A stretch of 64,000 nucleotides of DNA, from contig NW_024881282.1 in NCBI RefSeq assembly GCF_018691265.1, positions 55,095,727 through 55,159,726 on the forward strand, written 5' to 3'. The stretch is from Tyto alba. Its lineage: Eukaryota > Chordata > Aves > Strigiformes > Tytonidae. Below are positions 1-12,924 of the stretch, one piece after another. The translations under genes and the position numbers were made by a program. The stretch's first letter is position 1. Each line of letters starts with the position of its first letter. Below the pieces are notes generated by a model. That model had not been told where the DNA came from. It did no database searches and worked only from the letters and a program-made list of their open reading frames with translations.

Positions 1-1309
1 TGTGCTGCTGTTGCCTTTGTGAGGAGCTATTTTTTGCCAGTTAGAAATATTTTTTTTTTCCCTGCTTGGTAACCTACAAAGCTGTGTCTTGTAACATATT
101 CCAATTAAAATTGCTATGGCCTGAGGTCCAATGAAAATAGATCTGCTTACAAAAAGAATTTATATGCTTTGGCCTAACTAATTCTGAATACCCACACTGT
201 TTCAGAAGCCTGTCAAATTAACAAAAAATTACATCTTTAATTTTCAGCACTGAATTGACTATCTACACTTTACAATTTGTGATGTCAAATTAAGTTGATG
301 AAAAAATGCAAGATGAATTCTACATAAATCTTTTGAAATAAAAAGAAAACAACTGTTATATGGGATTAACAATAACCTACAATCTACGAACAGTAGTAAA
401 GGAATATTTAACACAATTTTCTGTATTATTGAAAACCATCATTACTAAAATGAAAATTCCAGGATTTGTTTTGTTTTGTTTTGCTTTCATCTGTAAGATG
501 TAACTTTCAGGCAGTTGAACTGCAATTAATGCATCCAATTCCAGGTCGTTATCTAAAAAAAAAAAAAAAAAAAAAGGTTGATTTAGGTTGATTCTGTGGT
601 TATAGTAGGGTGTCTACTTGACATGTACATAATACTAACCTTTATAGAAAAGGAACAAAAAGACTAGTTAGATGGCTTACTAAACCCCCAAATTACCACA
701 GAAATTAAACTATATATGGTAGCTGCTTACATGTAAAGGTGTTTCTGTGGATGGTCTTTGATCAGAGAGTTCTCTTGATTTCTGCATATCTGGCTATGGT
801 GCATACATCTACAGGTTTGGACTTGAGTTTTGCATAAACATCACTGAATTCTAAAGCCTATAAGAATAATCCAGAGGTCACTTGAGTTGATCTACAGGCA
901 ACATTTCCACATATCTAATGACACTAACAGGAATGAGGCACTTGTGGATGGAAGGCACAGCTTCTCACTACTACCTAACCTGCACATCCTAGTGGTTAGA
1001 GCCTCAAAGTGGTAAGTATGTATTTACTTCCCTACTTGAAATGGAGAATTCTGAATTTATATTTCTCCTTCTCATTTCCTACAAAACCTTTAGTAGGCTG
1101 GATAAACTCCTCCTGTGGCAATAGTATGAAAAAGTTCAGTTTAATGGTTAGACTACTGATTTTCTTCAGTGTTATGAGACATAAGCACCTCAAGCACTTC
1201 TGCAATTTGCATTACATTACTATTGAATGAAACAAACAAACAAACAAAAAAAAAAACCAAAAAAACCTGGATGACCAAAATCCAAGACTGGAACGCATAA
1301 TATAAAACT
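1..1309. other. Intergenic AT-rich DNA downstream of SLC16A7
   Basis: No gene is supported here. Short open frames lack similarity to anything I recognise. A 21-base A run lies at 555-575 and a short AAAC-rich stretch at about 1229-1252. This is part of the 3' flank of SLC16A7, which in other vertebrates is a large gene-poor interval. Confidence 0.7.
555..575. repeat. Poly(A) run (21 nt)
   Basis: Uninterrupted A tract. It may be a replication-slippage product or the tail of an old retroposed copy; the flanks do not decide. Confidence 0.9.
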
Positions 1310-1842
1310 TGTCCTGGTTTCAGCTGGGATAGAGCTAAATTTTCTTCTCAGTATCTAGAATAATGCTGTGGTTTTAATTCAGTATAGGATTTGGTATGAG
1401 AAGAATGTTGACAATACACTGATGTATTTAGTTGTTGTTAAGAAATCAAAGGCCTGTTGCCCAGGTGCACAAGAAGCTGTGAGGGAGCATAGCTAGGGCA
1501 ATAGATTGGCCAATGGAATATTCCATACCATATAATGTCATACTCAGTGTATAGATAACTGTTGGCCAGGAAGCTGAGGCTCTCAATTCTGGGATTGAGG
1601 TTTTGGGATCTTTTCTCTGGAATCACCAGCCGGGAATGGGCTGGGCATCAATCAGCAGGTGGTAAGCACTCACATCATGTGTTACACATTTGTATTTTGT
1701 ATCATTAGCATTATCATTATTATATTTTATTTCAATTATTAAATCATTTTTATCTCAACCTATATTATTTTCATCCTTACCCCTCCAATTCTCTTCCCCA
1801 TCCCCCAGGCAGGGGAGGGTGAGCGAGCAGCTGCATGCTCCA
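1310..1842 (+). mobile_element. Avian ERV LTR fragment, plus orientation, decayed
   Basis: The segment begins with TGTCCTGGTTTCAGCTGGGA and continues through an AAGAAGCTG...GGGAG-type stretch, a CCATACCATAT...GTCAT stretch, a GGCTGGGCATC...GGTGG stretch, an ATTAAA poly(A) signal at 1738-1743 followed by TTTTTATCTCAACC, and finally GTGAGCGAGCAGCTGC. This order is that of a widespread avian endogenous retroviral LTR, recognised from memory. The usual 3' end (a GGGGTTAAACCACGACA-like terminus) is missing, so the copy is truncated or decayed at its right side. No viral gene is present. Divergence and small deletions suggest an old copy. Confidence 0.75.
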
Positions 1843-3385
1843 CAGGACAAGGATTCAGCATCACAAGAATTACACAGGAGAGAGGTAAAAAGGTCTCAGT
1901 CACCAGAAAGTCCTGCTGGAACTTAAGGAGCTTTCCTAGGAAGCATAGCTTTGAGTCCCAATTTCCCCAGGAACACTGAATCAAGGTATGCTGTCCTTAA
2001 TGATCTTTCAGATAGCAGCATTAAAAAATGCAAGCTTCTTGTACCACTGCCATCAGAAAAAACAATTAATTCATCTAAATTCTGACTAATAATCCCCTGA
2101 AAGAATTTCAGGCTCCAGTTTCTAAGCAGTAATTTTCATATTTGAGGTACAGTACTGACTAGTGCTCAATAGCCTGAGTCAGATGATAAATTCTGAAAAG
2201 GAGTAGTTTAAAGTCATAATATCTACCCTGTTTAGCTTAAAAACACCTAAGTATTTAACTGGATCTAGTCTAAGAAGATATTTACAGCACGGTCTTCTAA
2301 GATATTACTAGCTCTGCTTAAACTTAAGAGATAAAAAATAAAGAACAAAAAAATGGGTACTACCTTAACTGATAGGCTACTCAAGTTGCTATCCCTTACC
2401 ATTTCAAGAAAAAGATTTTTATTTTTCATTTAATTCATCACCAACTGGAGGTTATTTCATCTTCTACTCAAAATAAAAGTGTTATTTAATAACCACCACT
2501 ACTAGTTCCTCCATCATGCATATTTTCCTTGAGGGCCTCCGATCCAGATTGAACGCCTCCACCTTTCTTTCTTTTCACACATCATTTATAAGATCTGACA
2601 GAATCACAGTCCAAAGTAATATGGCTGCAGGGCACGTAAATAAATATTTAACATCTACTGAAGGAAAGATACTTCTTTTGTAATAACACTGAATTTTACA
2701 AATGCCGGTCAAAAGAGTCTGCAGATGTTCCATAGCACTAAATGAGCTTCCATTCACATAATGGAACTTACTAATATTCTCTCCAAGTGAAAAACAAGCA
2801 AACGTGTTCTTTAGAAGCTGGCTGAGTCACACCATCCACAGTGCTAACAGCTCTTACTACTGTCAGGACAAACTGCACCTGTACTCTGGAATGCTACTGA
2901 GATTCTCACTACTGCATAATCAGGACAATTTATACTTTTCTATATTTTTCCTAAATAAAGAGCTTGGAGAGATGATGAATTAATGTACATCACAAAACTA
3001 CAGGTACCCAATATGTCTATATAACATATTATATCTGGATTAATAACCTGCTTAAGGTCAATTTCATTTATTTTTACATTATCAATAGCCTCTTTCTTCT
3101 ATATGCGAGGGATGTAAGAGGATATGATCTTGACTCTCCAGTGAAGTTTACTGAAATTTCATTTTCATCTACATGGAGCATCAAGTGAGAAGAAAAGTGC
3201 TTTACATAGGGAAAACTTATGCACAGTTATTTTTTTTTTTTTTATTAATGGTGAATTCATTCCTAAGGAGTAACTGAAAAATTGTCATAAAAGAGTCTCA
3301 GAAAGAGAAGACATACTTAAGAATATATCCCTTAAAATAAATTCCTTATTTCCATCGCAGATTAAAAGATATTTTGCTGAAGCCA
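1843..3385. other. Intergenic DNA, no feature seen
   Basis: AT-rich sequence with scattered stops in all frames. I see no splice-supported exon, RNA gene or recognisable repeat apart from a short T run at about 3231-3243. Confidence 0.6.
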
Positions 3386-3820
3386 AGAATGTGCAAGTCA
3401 AATCACTGATCAGTCAGACTGGGAACAGTGTTGGAGCAGACTGGTAGTGTGCAGTATTAAGGGGTTGCCAAATCCAGTTGCCTGGTAAAGAAGAGGCTGC
3501 CACAGCCCCATGTCTACAGATCCAACAGGTAGCAAAGATAAGCATGTATTCTCGATAGGCACATACACACAGACACATGTATATAACATGCATACATAGA
3601 TCAACACAGACAGACACACTCATCACTCGTGAACACAGACAGAACCAGTGACCTCATCCTGTTCCGCTCTCTGGCTGATCAGGATTAAGGTCCTGTGAAT
3701 GCACTCCAGCAGCTGGGCTCAGACACCCAATCTGACCAATAATGGGCCCAGCTGTGGCACCTGGGGACAGATGAGCTCCCAGGGCCACAGTCCTACTACA
3801 GCTGCTGGTACAGACACAGG

Positions 3821-3839
3821 CACACACACACACACACAC
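3821..3839. repeat. (CA)n microsatellite
   Basis: Nineteen bases of pure CA repeat inside the GC-rich block. Confidence 0.95.
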
Positions 3840-3945
3840 GCATGGAGTGGATTCCCCAGCCATGCGGTCAGATGCTCAGTCTGTCAGGTAGCTGGGCCTG
3901 CATTCTCACCCTCCCCAATTACCTCCTGCACTGTCTCCAGCACAT

Positions 3946-3947
<2 letters not shown>

Positions 3948-3980
<33 letters not shown>
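3948..3980. repeat. (CA)n microsatellite
   Basis: About 16 uninterrupted CA units, the longest dinucleotide run in the window; likely length-polymorphic. Confidence 0.97.
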
Positions 3981-3983
<3 letters not shown>

Positions 3984-5150
3984 CAGCAAACGTGTCTCAG
4001 TCAAACTCCAGCTCCAATTGCCTCTCCAGGACCTGGTTTGGACCTCCCAGTTGGTCCAGTAGCCATAGCATGGAACCCTTGTCTTTCCAGTATCCAACCT
4101 AGACTGGTGGCCACTCTGATTTTCAGCTGCCATACACACACCAACATACTCACCCTCACACAACATGCACACACCTCCCAGTCTCTCCAGATGTTGGCAC
4201 CACAGGCATGTGGGCCTTCAGCTAGTAGTCCACCCCTGGCACTGACACTTGGCTCCTCTCTGAAAACAGGCACACACCCCAGGAAGCCCCTCACCCAGGA
4301 AAATCACTAATGAGAAGCTGGAACAGACTGTGTTGGTCAGGTGCAGGCATGGCCAGACAGGCATCCGTCCTAGTAACCATTTGTGCAGGACTGGTTCCTT
4401 TTCTCCCCATCTCACCCTGTTTTACCAAAGTTGTTCCTCCTCAAACCACTGTGATCCTTCCCTTTCCCTGCCTTCATTACTTCCACCAGCATCTTATAGT
4501 AAGTCCTGTGAAGTTCTGAAATGTTTTTCCCTTCATCACACAGAAAGCTCTATACCCCTGGTCAATGCCCCCATTCTGTGGGATGACCCAGACAGCCTCC
4601 TCTCTGAATCTGGTGCTGGGTGTCCCCTTGCCCATGGGGACAGACTGGTTAACAGAGGCAGGGTCTGCAGAAGTGCCTGAAGAATGGTGGTATGAAACCT
4701 CCATTTTTCTTCCACTCTTCCAAACTCAGAAAAATTCCAAGTATATGTGACTCTATAAAGGTCTCATATAGGACTTTCTTTTTTAACAGATTTGAGATCT
4801 CTTTATTGTTCCACAAATGAAGTTGGCCAACAAGTACAGAAGAATCTGTGCCTTAACCTTTAAACATGGTTTTGTTAGTTTGGTTAAAAGAAGAAATATA
4901 GTTTGCAAATGTAATATTCTTGTCCTGTCTTGAAGGTGATTTTCTCAACCCCATCAAATGCAACTGGTGAGACTGCATTTCCCAAAGTAAATCAAGTTCT
5001 TATATTTGTGAGTCTATGTGGAAGCCCCCTGGGAAGTAAAAGAATGCCCCTAAAAATATTAACATTGTTTTTTCATCTATTTACATTTGCCCATTCTTTG
5101 ATGTGTCAGATAAGAACACATTCTCTATAACTAGGACTTACCTTTTTTCA

Positions 5151-5230
5151 GGTTTGTTTTGTTTTTTGTTTTTTGGTTTTTTTTTTTTTTAAATTTGTTT
5201 TGTTTTTGTTTTGTTTTTTTTTTTTTTTAG
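5151..5230. repeat. T-rich (TTTTG)-like low-complexity tract
   Basis: About 80 bases made of TTTTG-type words and T runs, almost without other bases. Simple low-complexity sequence. Confidence 0.9.
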
Positions 5231-8200
5231 TTTAGTTTATAGAAATTTCAATAAGAAACTTTTCACTGCTGATTTATGTATCTACCTCTATGTCATGATT
5301 TATCCCATAAGTACATTCTGTTCTTACTAATAATTAAAGGAAAAAGCTTTCCGATTCCTTTATATCAAATGTTTCAGAGGCAGATTAAAAAAAAAAAAAA
5401 AAAAGAAGTGGAAAATTCCACAAAGCAAGTAAAAATAAAAAATAGCATAAAATAAAATTATAGAGGTAAAATTAAGCTAATAGGTAAGAAAAGATGAAGT
5501 ACAAAGCAATAGCCATTTTTGTATGAGTAAAGTTCACTAAATTAAAGAAGTAATCTCATCATATCTGAGTTGTTTGATCCCTTATTTATCAATTTACTAA
5601 TAAAAGGGATTTTCTGCTAAAAACATTTTTTGTGTAGGGGATGCTCCTTAGGATTTTGTTGAGAACCACATCCAAAATACTATTCCATTATTCATACTAA
5701 TCAAAACTAAACGTCAGCTCCAAAGGCGTTATTTAGGGAGACCTATGCCTTTTCAAATAAGCAGGATAGTACATTTACATGCTATTCTGTAACAGTTCCA
5801 GATTTACTTCTTCCTGATTATTATAAAAAGACAGTAAATTATATTTAGTAAGCACATATTTCCTTAAGAGAGGGAAGGATTAATTTATGACTTACTTTTG
5901 GGTTTGATGTGGATAAATTATGAGGGGTGACTCAAAGGCCAGTGATGGGAAAGAGATTTTCAGCTATTAATGCAGAGATTTCAGTGCAGTACATGGATGG
6001 GAGTTATCCTTGCTCTATCTTCTCAAACCCCTCAATCATTGTCCACTCTGCAGTCTGTGAGTGACAAGTGAGAAAGAGTTAGGAACAAGAGAAAATAAAA
6101 GCTTTTTTATTCCCATTGAACATGTAAAATGGCTTAAGTGAATTCTGTGATTTGGCTCTTACGATGTGCCATTCAAAGTGATGTTGTAGGTATGTTATTC
6201 TTCTCAAATGAAGTAATGGACAAATTTAAGCACCTGTTATTGAATGTAAGTTCAACAAGTCAACCAGCACTTCAGGCTTCCTGCTGTAAGCATTAGCTTA
6301 TCCTGTATCCATGCCCTACTGCCCAAGGATAGTGTTTCCACAAGGCATACCCTATATCTCTGAGGGAGATAAATATGCCATTTTGCTTCATGATAGGATA
6401 CTTTGTTTCCACCAAACTTCTGCTACAGTTACACTTTATCCATTTTCTTTTCCTTGCTCAAGGAAAAGAAAAACAAACAAACAAAAAATAACCCCACTAT
6501 CTTCACACCCTATAAAACATCACTGACTACTGAGAAAATAATTTCAGTGAGATAGAAGATCTGGAAAGAACTCTGCAGTAGAAGATGCATAAGAATAAAC
6601 TGAGAAGGCAATTAGTTACTAGAACAAAAATTTGCAACTAGAAAATTAAAGATCTTAAGTCTGATTCTGATTTTAAGACGTATATGTGAGTTGATTACTG
6701 TATTATTTTAGATTTTTTTGATTACTGGCTTATAATTGGCTCAGCAGAATCTTATTTTATGAATGATCAGAAGGAAACAACAATTACTATTGCTTTTCTT
6801 TAATCTCTAAGATATTATAGTAAAGAACAACACACTCATAGAGGTGGGAAGATGAAGACCAAATGTAAAGAAAAAAAAAAGAGGTAGGCAAGCATAGCAA
6901 CATAACGGGGAGAGAAGGAAGAATATTTACAGATTGGAAGAGATTGAAATAGTTACAGAGATTTCAGTCATTTCTTTAGTGACAAAGAGGCTAGATATGG
7001 TGCCAAGCAGTTTTGATTTTCTTTCTGTTCCTCACTAAGGCTGACCCAATCTCACTCTTAGTAATTAAACATCTTTTATCACAAAAAAAGTACATCTTTG
7101 AAGTGAGACTCCATGAGCCAATTAGGCAGATTAGTTTCAAAACACACAGGATGCAGCAGTTCTCATTTGTTGACCTTTGGACAGCTGTGCTAATGGCTTT
7201 GTCTCTAGATTATCAATGTATTAGCTCAATTACAGCTACTTCAGTTTTTAAAATTGTAGGAATCTGATTAGTGTTCCGAACCAATATTGGAATATGTGGG
7301 CTGACTGTCCAGCTGTATCTTCTGTTGATGAGTTTAAAAAACATAAAGAGGACAAAGACACATCACTCCATAGTGAAATGGAGTGTCAGCTCAAAGTCCA
7401 GATCTAAATGTTCCTAGTTGTGATTGCTTTAATTGGCTTTATCAACAGAGATTTACTCTGTAAACAGTGTATTGTTTATTTAAGATATGGCCAGCAACAC
7501 TGTCAGAAAATGTACATACTTTTACTACATAAGTGATGAATGAATTCTAACCTAATTTATTTTTTAGAAAGTTTTTAATTTCTATATTTTTACTTTCAAT
7601 ATTGTGTTATGTATAAAAATAGGTACTTTAATTAATGTGAAAGTACATAAGCAAATGCATTAGTCATTACTCTTCGGTAGTCCTATTTATGTCTTGTCTT
7701 GAATTTTAGAATTATTTGTAATAAGTTAAGTAATCTACAGCCATCCCTTTCCCTGGTTATGGGGAGTAAACTAGGAAACAAATAATAGAACTTCAGTTTA
7801 ATATTTCAACAGGGATAAGTCAGCATATCATATCATAACTTCCTGTCAACTGCTGTATATTAATACTGCATCTAGTTAAGGCTAAGAAAAAAACTAAGAG
7901 CTGAAACATGATGATCTTCAAAAGATGCGGAAGCGATGTAAAGGGTATTGCATCATTTCCTCTGCTTGTCACTAATGTTATAGGGAAAATTGGTGCTGGT
8001 CACCATTGTATTCTGAAATCCTTTAGACCATTCCTGGTGAGAGTAAAAACAATTCAAGACTGGTCTGTGCAAAACAGCATCAGGATCAGGTTTCAGTGAA
8101 AAATAGATTTATGAATCTCAGCTTGATCTAGCTGTACCGGAGCTGAACTGGATTTATGATAATACTGTATTTTACTGATTGCTAAAAAAAATAGTCCTTC

Positions 8201-9555
8201 CAGGATTTTTCACTTTGATAGGTCTTTTGTTGATTTTTTCATTAATGATAGATAAAAACATTTTTTTGTATTTTTTCGGTGAAACCTGAACACTGTGAAG
8301 AAAAAATAAATTTTACAGAGAGAAAGGATTGAGGGAGAGGGAAAGGTATTCCATAGTCACAGTGTGCAGGAAGACACAGACATCTCTAAAAAGCAATTAA
8401 TCTCACCTTACTTAGACATCTGAGGATAGTAGAAATCCCCCCTCTAGAGTCAATGACAAGAGAAAAGTGACTTCATGTGTCAGGTGACTGAGGTAACAAA
8501 CACAAAGAGTATACTAGTAGAGAGGTATTTTCAAGCAGTTTAAAACAAGTTCAATAGCATAATACATGCGTTAATAACCATTCGGTTTACTGTGAGTAGG
8601 GGTACAAAATCAGATCTGTTATGTAGATAGTGCATTTCTAGTGAAAATGTTGGATTTTGTTATTGAGCTCATGGAGATTAAGAGCTCCATTTATTTTCTT
8701 TCAATGCTTTCTACTATGACTTCTTCAAACTTCATAAATCCTGTGGTATAACCTTTGCTATTTTTCTTGATAGTTGAGTGTATTATGTAGGAAAAAACTC
8801 ATTTAAAAAAATAAATACATTATGCTTGTGATATGCAAAATTATCGTAATAGTGCTGATTTACATCAGACAAGGATCTAGGTTCTCAAAAAGTATTATTT
8901 ATTCAATATTATGGATACAGTTTAACTTGGATCTATTTTTGCTTAACTCGTGTTTTCACTTTTCTGTATATATTCAATCAGCTTCATAGTTTAGACATGT
9001 GACACATCAAATCTTCTCATTTTTCCCCAAATTAGTTGTGACAAATTCACAGCTCAGCACCAGGCTTGAAATGCTCTAAATGATGTATTACTTACATGGT
9101 GAGCTCCTCAAATGGTCAAATATCAGGTGACATAGCTCTTTTATATACCAGTCAAATCTCATTTAATTCTGGGAGGATAATCTTATTTCTTACACTATTT
9201 CTTGCATTCTGTCAACAATTTATTTTCCCCTCACAATGCTGAATACAAATATATAACAAAAATAAGCCAATAAATTTAATGGAAAAGCAAAGGCCACTGG
9301 GGTACAAGGAAGCATTTGCTAGATGAGAGTAATTTTCCATAAAACTATGGAAATAAAAGAATCGGAACGGGATGACAATTCACCTTGCACAGGTATGTAC
9401 TGCAATGCAATGAGCAACACACTGGAAGATCAGGTTAACAGAGACATGCTGAAGGGCCAGAAAGATGTGGATGGCCATAAAATTGAAAATTCTTAGATCA
9501 TTGTATAAAGACTTTCTCCAGCACATTAGCCGGGCCTTTCATGAGATTTAAATGA

Positions 9556-9577
9556 TTTTTTTTTTTTTTTTTTTTTT
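9556..9577. repeat. Poly(T) run (22 nt)
   Basis: Uninterrupted T tract; could mark the tail of a minus-strand retroposon or simple slippage. Confidence 0.9.
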
Positions 9578-11849
9578 GTAGTGTGTCATTTGATGTACTT
9601 AGGTGACTTTTCAAGCTATTTTAAAAGATGTAGACACCCAACTGGATCTCTTACAGGAAGACTTGTATCACTATTTAAAGACTTAATCCTACATTTTTAT
9701 CGTCTTCAGCTCAGTTATGAGCTGCAGTCTTGAATCCTGAGAAGGCCATGGATGCCTTGCCTTTCTTTTGCTAAAGTATGTATTTCATGAACAGAACAGC
9801 AAGTATACTTATTGACTTTGCGTGACTTTGATTATCAGAACATTTCAGGGACATTCCTTTTGTCTTCTGAGAAGATTGTCTTGATGACTGAAACTATAAA
9901 AATAGATATCATATACTGATCAGTTCTAGCAGACTAAGTTTCTGACACTTTCATATATATTATTTTTTTTAATAATCTTCCTAACAGAAGAGCCCAAGGA
10001 AATTAAATATAAAATAGACTGTTAATTATAAATATAGAGAAACTGTCTGAATTAAATGAGGATTGTTCCCTACTAGCAGGGAAGTTTTAAAAGTTAAAAT
10101 ATGAAATATTTTTTAATAATTAATATTTTTAAATTGAAATTAATCAAATGGAAATTCAGCTGAAAATTACCTGGAGAGCTCCACCGAAACTGTACAGCAG
10201 ATTCTTATGGACCTTCATGCATACATGCTAGGAAAAATGAAAGTGAAGAGATATAAAAGATGTATTCAGTACAAGGATTTTAAATTATTTGATTGGGATG
10301 AGAAAATTTTTTTAATGCTGAGTGAAAACCCATCTGACCTTTTTTAGAATCTTAATTTTATTAAATGTAAAAGAGACCGAGTAAATAGATCTGAGAAGTA
10401 TCTGCTTTCTGAAGAAAATTATTTTCTTTCTTCTGTCTTTAGGGACATTTACAATTTATTGAATATTAAATAAAATAAGTATACAAATGTAATAAAACAA
10501 TTTTTACATATTTATGCATATTTTCTCTTTATATTTATAATATAAAAATATTTTTATATATGTATATATTTAGATAAGTTCATGGGGATTAATCTAAAAT
10601 TGCAGTTCACTACAGTCACGGTCAGTTTCCAGAACTGTTACCTGCATATCCAGCTGGTAGGTTTTAACAGCAGGATTTACCCAATGAAATATATGGCTAG
10701 TATTTTCAAAGCTGCTCTCCAGCTGAGAATCACCCACTCATTTAAAACAGGTTGCAATCAATCAACAAAGCTGTTGGATAAGTCTGAAATTTTCAGATCT
10801 CCATGAAGACTCTAGGTTTTCATATGTATTTCAAAATTCAGGTGTAAATCCAATGCTAGGTTTGGATGCACATCAGACTATGCCTGTTTATTCTTTCTCT
10901 GCACTAAAAGGTTAACTGTAGAAGGCTATAAGATAGCTTCTTAGAAGTTTGTTTGTTTTAACTCTTCTATAATGTAGTGGAAATCATGTTTTACATAAAA
11001 AGCAGCATTCAGAATTATATCACAGCAGGCAGAAACTCTGCATAGCACCTGTGAGTCACTGTCATGGATTGCAACCAAAGGCAGGAGGATAATTGTGATT
11101 TTCATCAGTTTACAAAAAGTTTCAGAAACACTACTGTTAACTGAAGCAATGAAACTGCTACACTTTGAACTTTGTAAATCAGACAAGAACTAAGAGACAA
11201 ACAGAGATAACCATGAGCTTTGTAGATTGAACTCATTGTTTCCTTCTTCCCTTCTCCTTGCTTTTGTGCTGTTGAAATGAAGGCTTAGAAGAAAAGTTTA
11301 TTTCCCAATCCCGAGAAGATGTTGTCTTTTTCATTGTACTTACTGTCCCAACAGGTAATGCATTTATGATTGTTTCACAGCCACATGTACAGGTTACATG
11401 GGTTGGAAAAGCTGAAACAAACACAGCATGTGCTGCTAGAAGACCTCCCCATTCTCTCCTTTCACCATGTAGCCTTACTAATGAGGTCAGTTTGAAGTGC
11501 TGATCATCAGTCCATATGATGCCCATGAGGAGTCCTCACACTGTTCAAAGTTGCTCACCTTCATACAGGAAGTTGTTGTGGTTTAGAGGGTTATTTGTTT
11601 GGTGATATGGATCAACCAGGCTTAAGGATAGCAGATAAAACAGAGATAATGTGGATGATATCTTAATCCACTGATCCATCTTGAAGCAAGTGATTACTGT
11701 GATGTAAATGTTTAACGGAATGACTACAACATAATATGTCACAACCTGTTATGCAGTAGGAGAAATATATTGCAGTAGGATTATTCATACTCAGCAGCAA
11801 TCACATATATTTTCAGTTAGAGATCATTCTGGGACACAACAGTGCATTT

Positions 11850-11854
11850 GGAAA
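11850..11854. repeat. Left target-site duplication of solo LTR (GGAAA)
   Basis: GGAAA directly precedes the LTR terminus TGTCGTGG and is repeated directly after the other terminus at 12925-12929. Confidence 0.8.
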
Positions 11855-12041
11855 TGTCGTGGTTTAGGCCCGGTTGGCAGCCAACCACAATGCAGCAGCT
11901 CTCTCTCCCTTCCCCTCCGGCAATGAGAAGGGACAGAGAGCCAGGCTTGGGGTTCGAGATAGGACTGGGATGGGGAGAAAATTCCCCTTTATGATCACGA
12001 GCAAAAGGCAGACTCGTTAGGGGAAGAAAAAACCCCATACA

Positions 12042-12047
12042 TTTATT
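12042..12047 (-). terminator. Candidate poly(A) signal of the solo LTR
   Basis: AATAAA on the minus strand near the 3' end of the LTR, consistent with the assigned orientation. Confidence 0.5.
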
Positions 12048-12263
12048 ACAGACACTAACAACACATAACAGAGTAGGACAGTGAGAAGCATTGCCACATC
12101 TTGAGAACACCTTACCCCCACCCCCCCCTTCTTCCCGGGCTCAGCTCTGCTCCTGATATCTCTACCTCCTCCCCCAGTGGCACAGGGGCAGGGAATGGGG
12201 GGTGCAGTCAGTGCTGCCACTTTCCTCATCTTCGGTGAGGGGAGTGTCTGGAACTTGTTCCTC

Positions 12264-12470
12264 CTGCTCCATCGTGGTCCCCTCTCACAGGAGACAGTCC
12301 TCCACAAACTTTCTCCGACATGAATTCCTCCCATGGGCCGCAGCGTTCCCCTCATTGCTCCGTCATGGGTCACTAACTTCCTCTGACTGGATTCCCTTCC
12401 ACGGCTGCAGCCCTTCCCGAGCTGCTCCGGCGTGGGACTCCCCCGCATGCTGCAATCCTCCCAGCGCTGA
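12264..12470 (-). repeat. Degenerate tandem repeats of about 45-50 bp inside the solo LTR
   Basis: Roughly four diverged units, each pairing a GCTCC-N-CGTGGG-like core with a C-rich CCCATGGGCTGCAG-like core, follow each other here. They lie between the presumed promoter and poly(A) signal of the LTR. Confidence 0.6.
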
Positions 12471-12761
12471 ATTACAGCAGCAGGGCTGCCTTTTCCCATG
12501 AGACCCCAGCCTTCTTCGGGCACAGAACCTTGATCATACAAGCAGGAGCAACAGGCCATAAATCAATGTCTGCTCCACCGTAGATCTCTATGGGTGGCAG
12601 GGGGGGGACGCCCTGCCGTCTCACCACAGGATACAGGGGGGTCTTTGCTCTGGCACACCTTTCCCCTCCTTTCTTCCTCCGTTCCTCCACTGACCTTGGT
12701 GTTCAGGCAGCTGCAGCAACTCCTCCTCACAAGTCCCACTGCCCATCACCACGTCCCTTCT

Positions 12762-12769
12762 TAAATACG
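12762..12769 (-). promoter_or_regulatory. TATA-like box of the solo LTR
   Basis: TATTTAAG on the minus strand, about 155 bp inside the 5' terminus of the LTR, a reasonable place for the U3 promoter. Activity is unknown. Confidence 0.45.
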
Positions 12770-12924
12770 TTATTGCAGAGGCACAGCCAATTGGCTCAAT
12801 TTCCCAAACAGAAGTGGAGCTGATGTGGAGCTGGGGGAGCTTCGAGAAGCTTCTCACAGGGGGCTGCCCCAATAGCCCCCTCCCCTGCCACCAAAAAACT
12901 CCACCACTCACTCAACCCAGGACA

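Larger units (their letters stand above)
3386..4740. repeat. GC-rich, CA-rich repeat-like block (unclassified)
   Basis: Composition changes sharply from the AT-rich surroundings. The block contains several loosely similar stretches of roughly 100-170 nt, each rich in CCAG, CTGG and CTCC words and each closed by a CA-rich run (about 3560-3620, 3821-3839, 3948-3980, 4130-4180, 4268-4280). This looks like a decayed repeat or LTR-derived element that gained CA expansions. I cannot name the family and see no target duplication. Several frames are open only because of the CA and C-rich composition. Confidence 0.45.
4741..11854. other. Intergenic AT-rich DNA, no gene seen
   Basis: No supported gene. 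It holds T-rich low-complexity sequence at 5151-5230, an A run at about 5387-5404, a 22-base T run at 9556-9577 and an AT palindrome at 10540-10559. The open frames are short and lack domain-like sequence. Confidence 0.6.
11855..12924 (-). mobile_element. Solo LTR of an avian endogenous retrovirus (ERVL-like), about 1070 bp, minus orientation
   Basis: On the plus strand the element runs from TGTCGTGGTTTAGGCCCGG to CTCAACCCAGGACA. It therefore has TG...CA termini with imperfect inverted ends, flanked on both sides by GGAAA. A 5-bp duplication is typical of ERVL-type integrations. Composition and word content (GCTCCGGCGTGGGACTCCC-like repeats, TGCAGC words, TTTATT on the plus strand) match a GC-rich avian LTR family known from memory. 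Orientation is minus: a TATA-like TATTTAAG lies at 12769-12762 and an AATAAA signal at 12047-12042. No retroviral genes are present, so this is a recombined solo LTR. Intact ends and duplications suggest it is younger than the copy at 1310. Confidence 0.85.

Noticed and set aside
3699..4310. 203-residue open frame on the plus strand
   Set aside because: Its length comes from CA repeats (Thr-His runs) and C-rich sequence; there is no domain, no initiation context and no splice support, and other frames there are open too.
12017..12559. 180-residue open frame and several overlapping frames
   Set aside because: They lie wholly inside the solo LTR and follow from its GC-rich composition; no retroviral protein similarity is visible.
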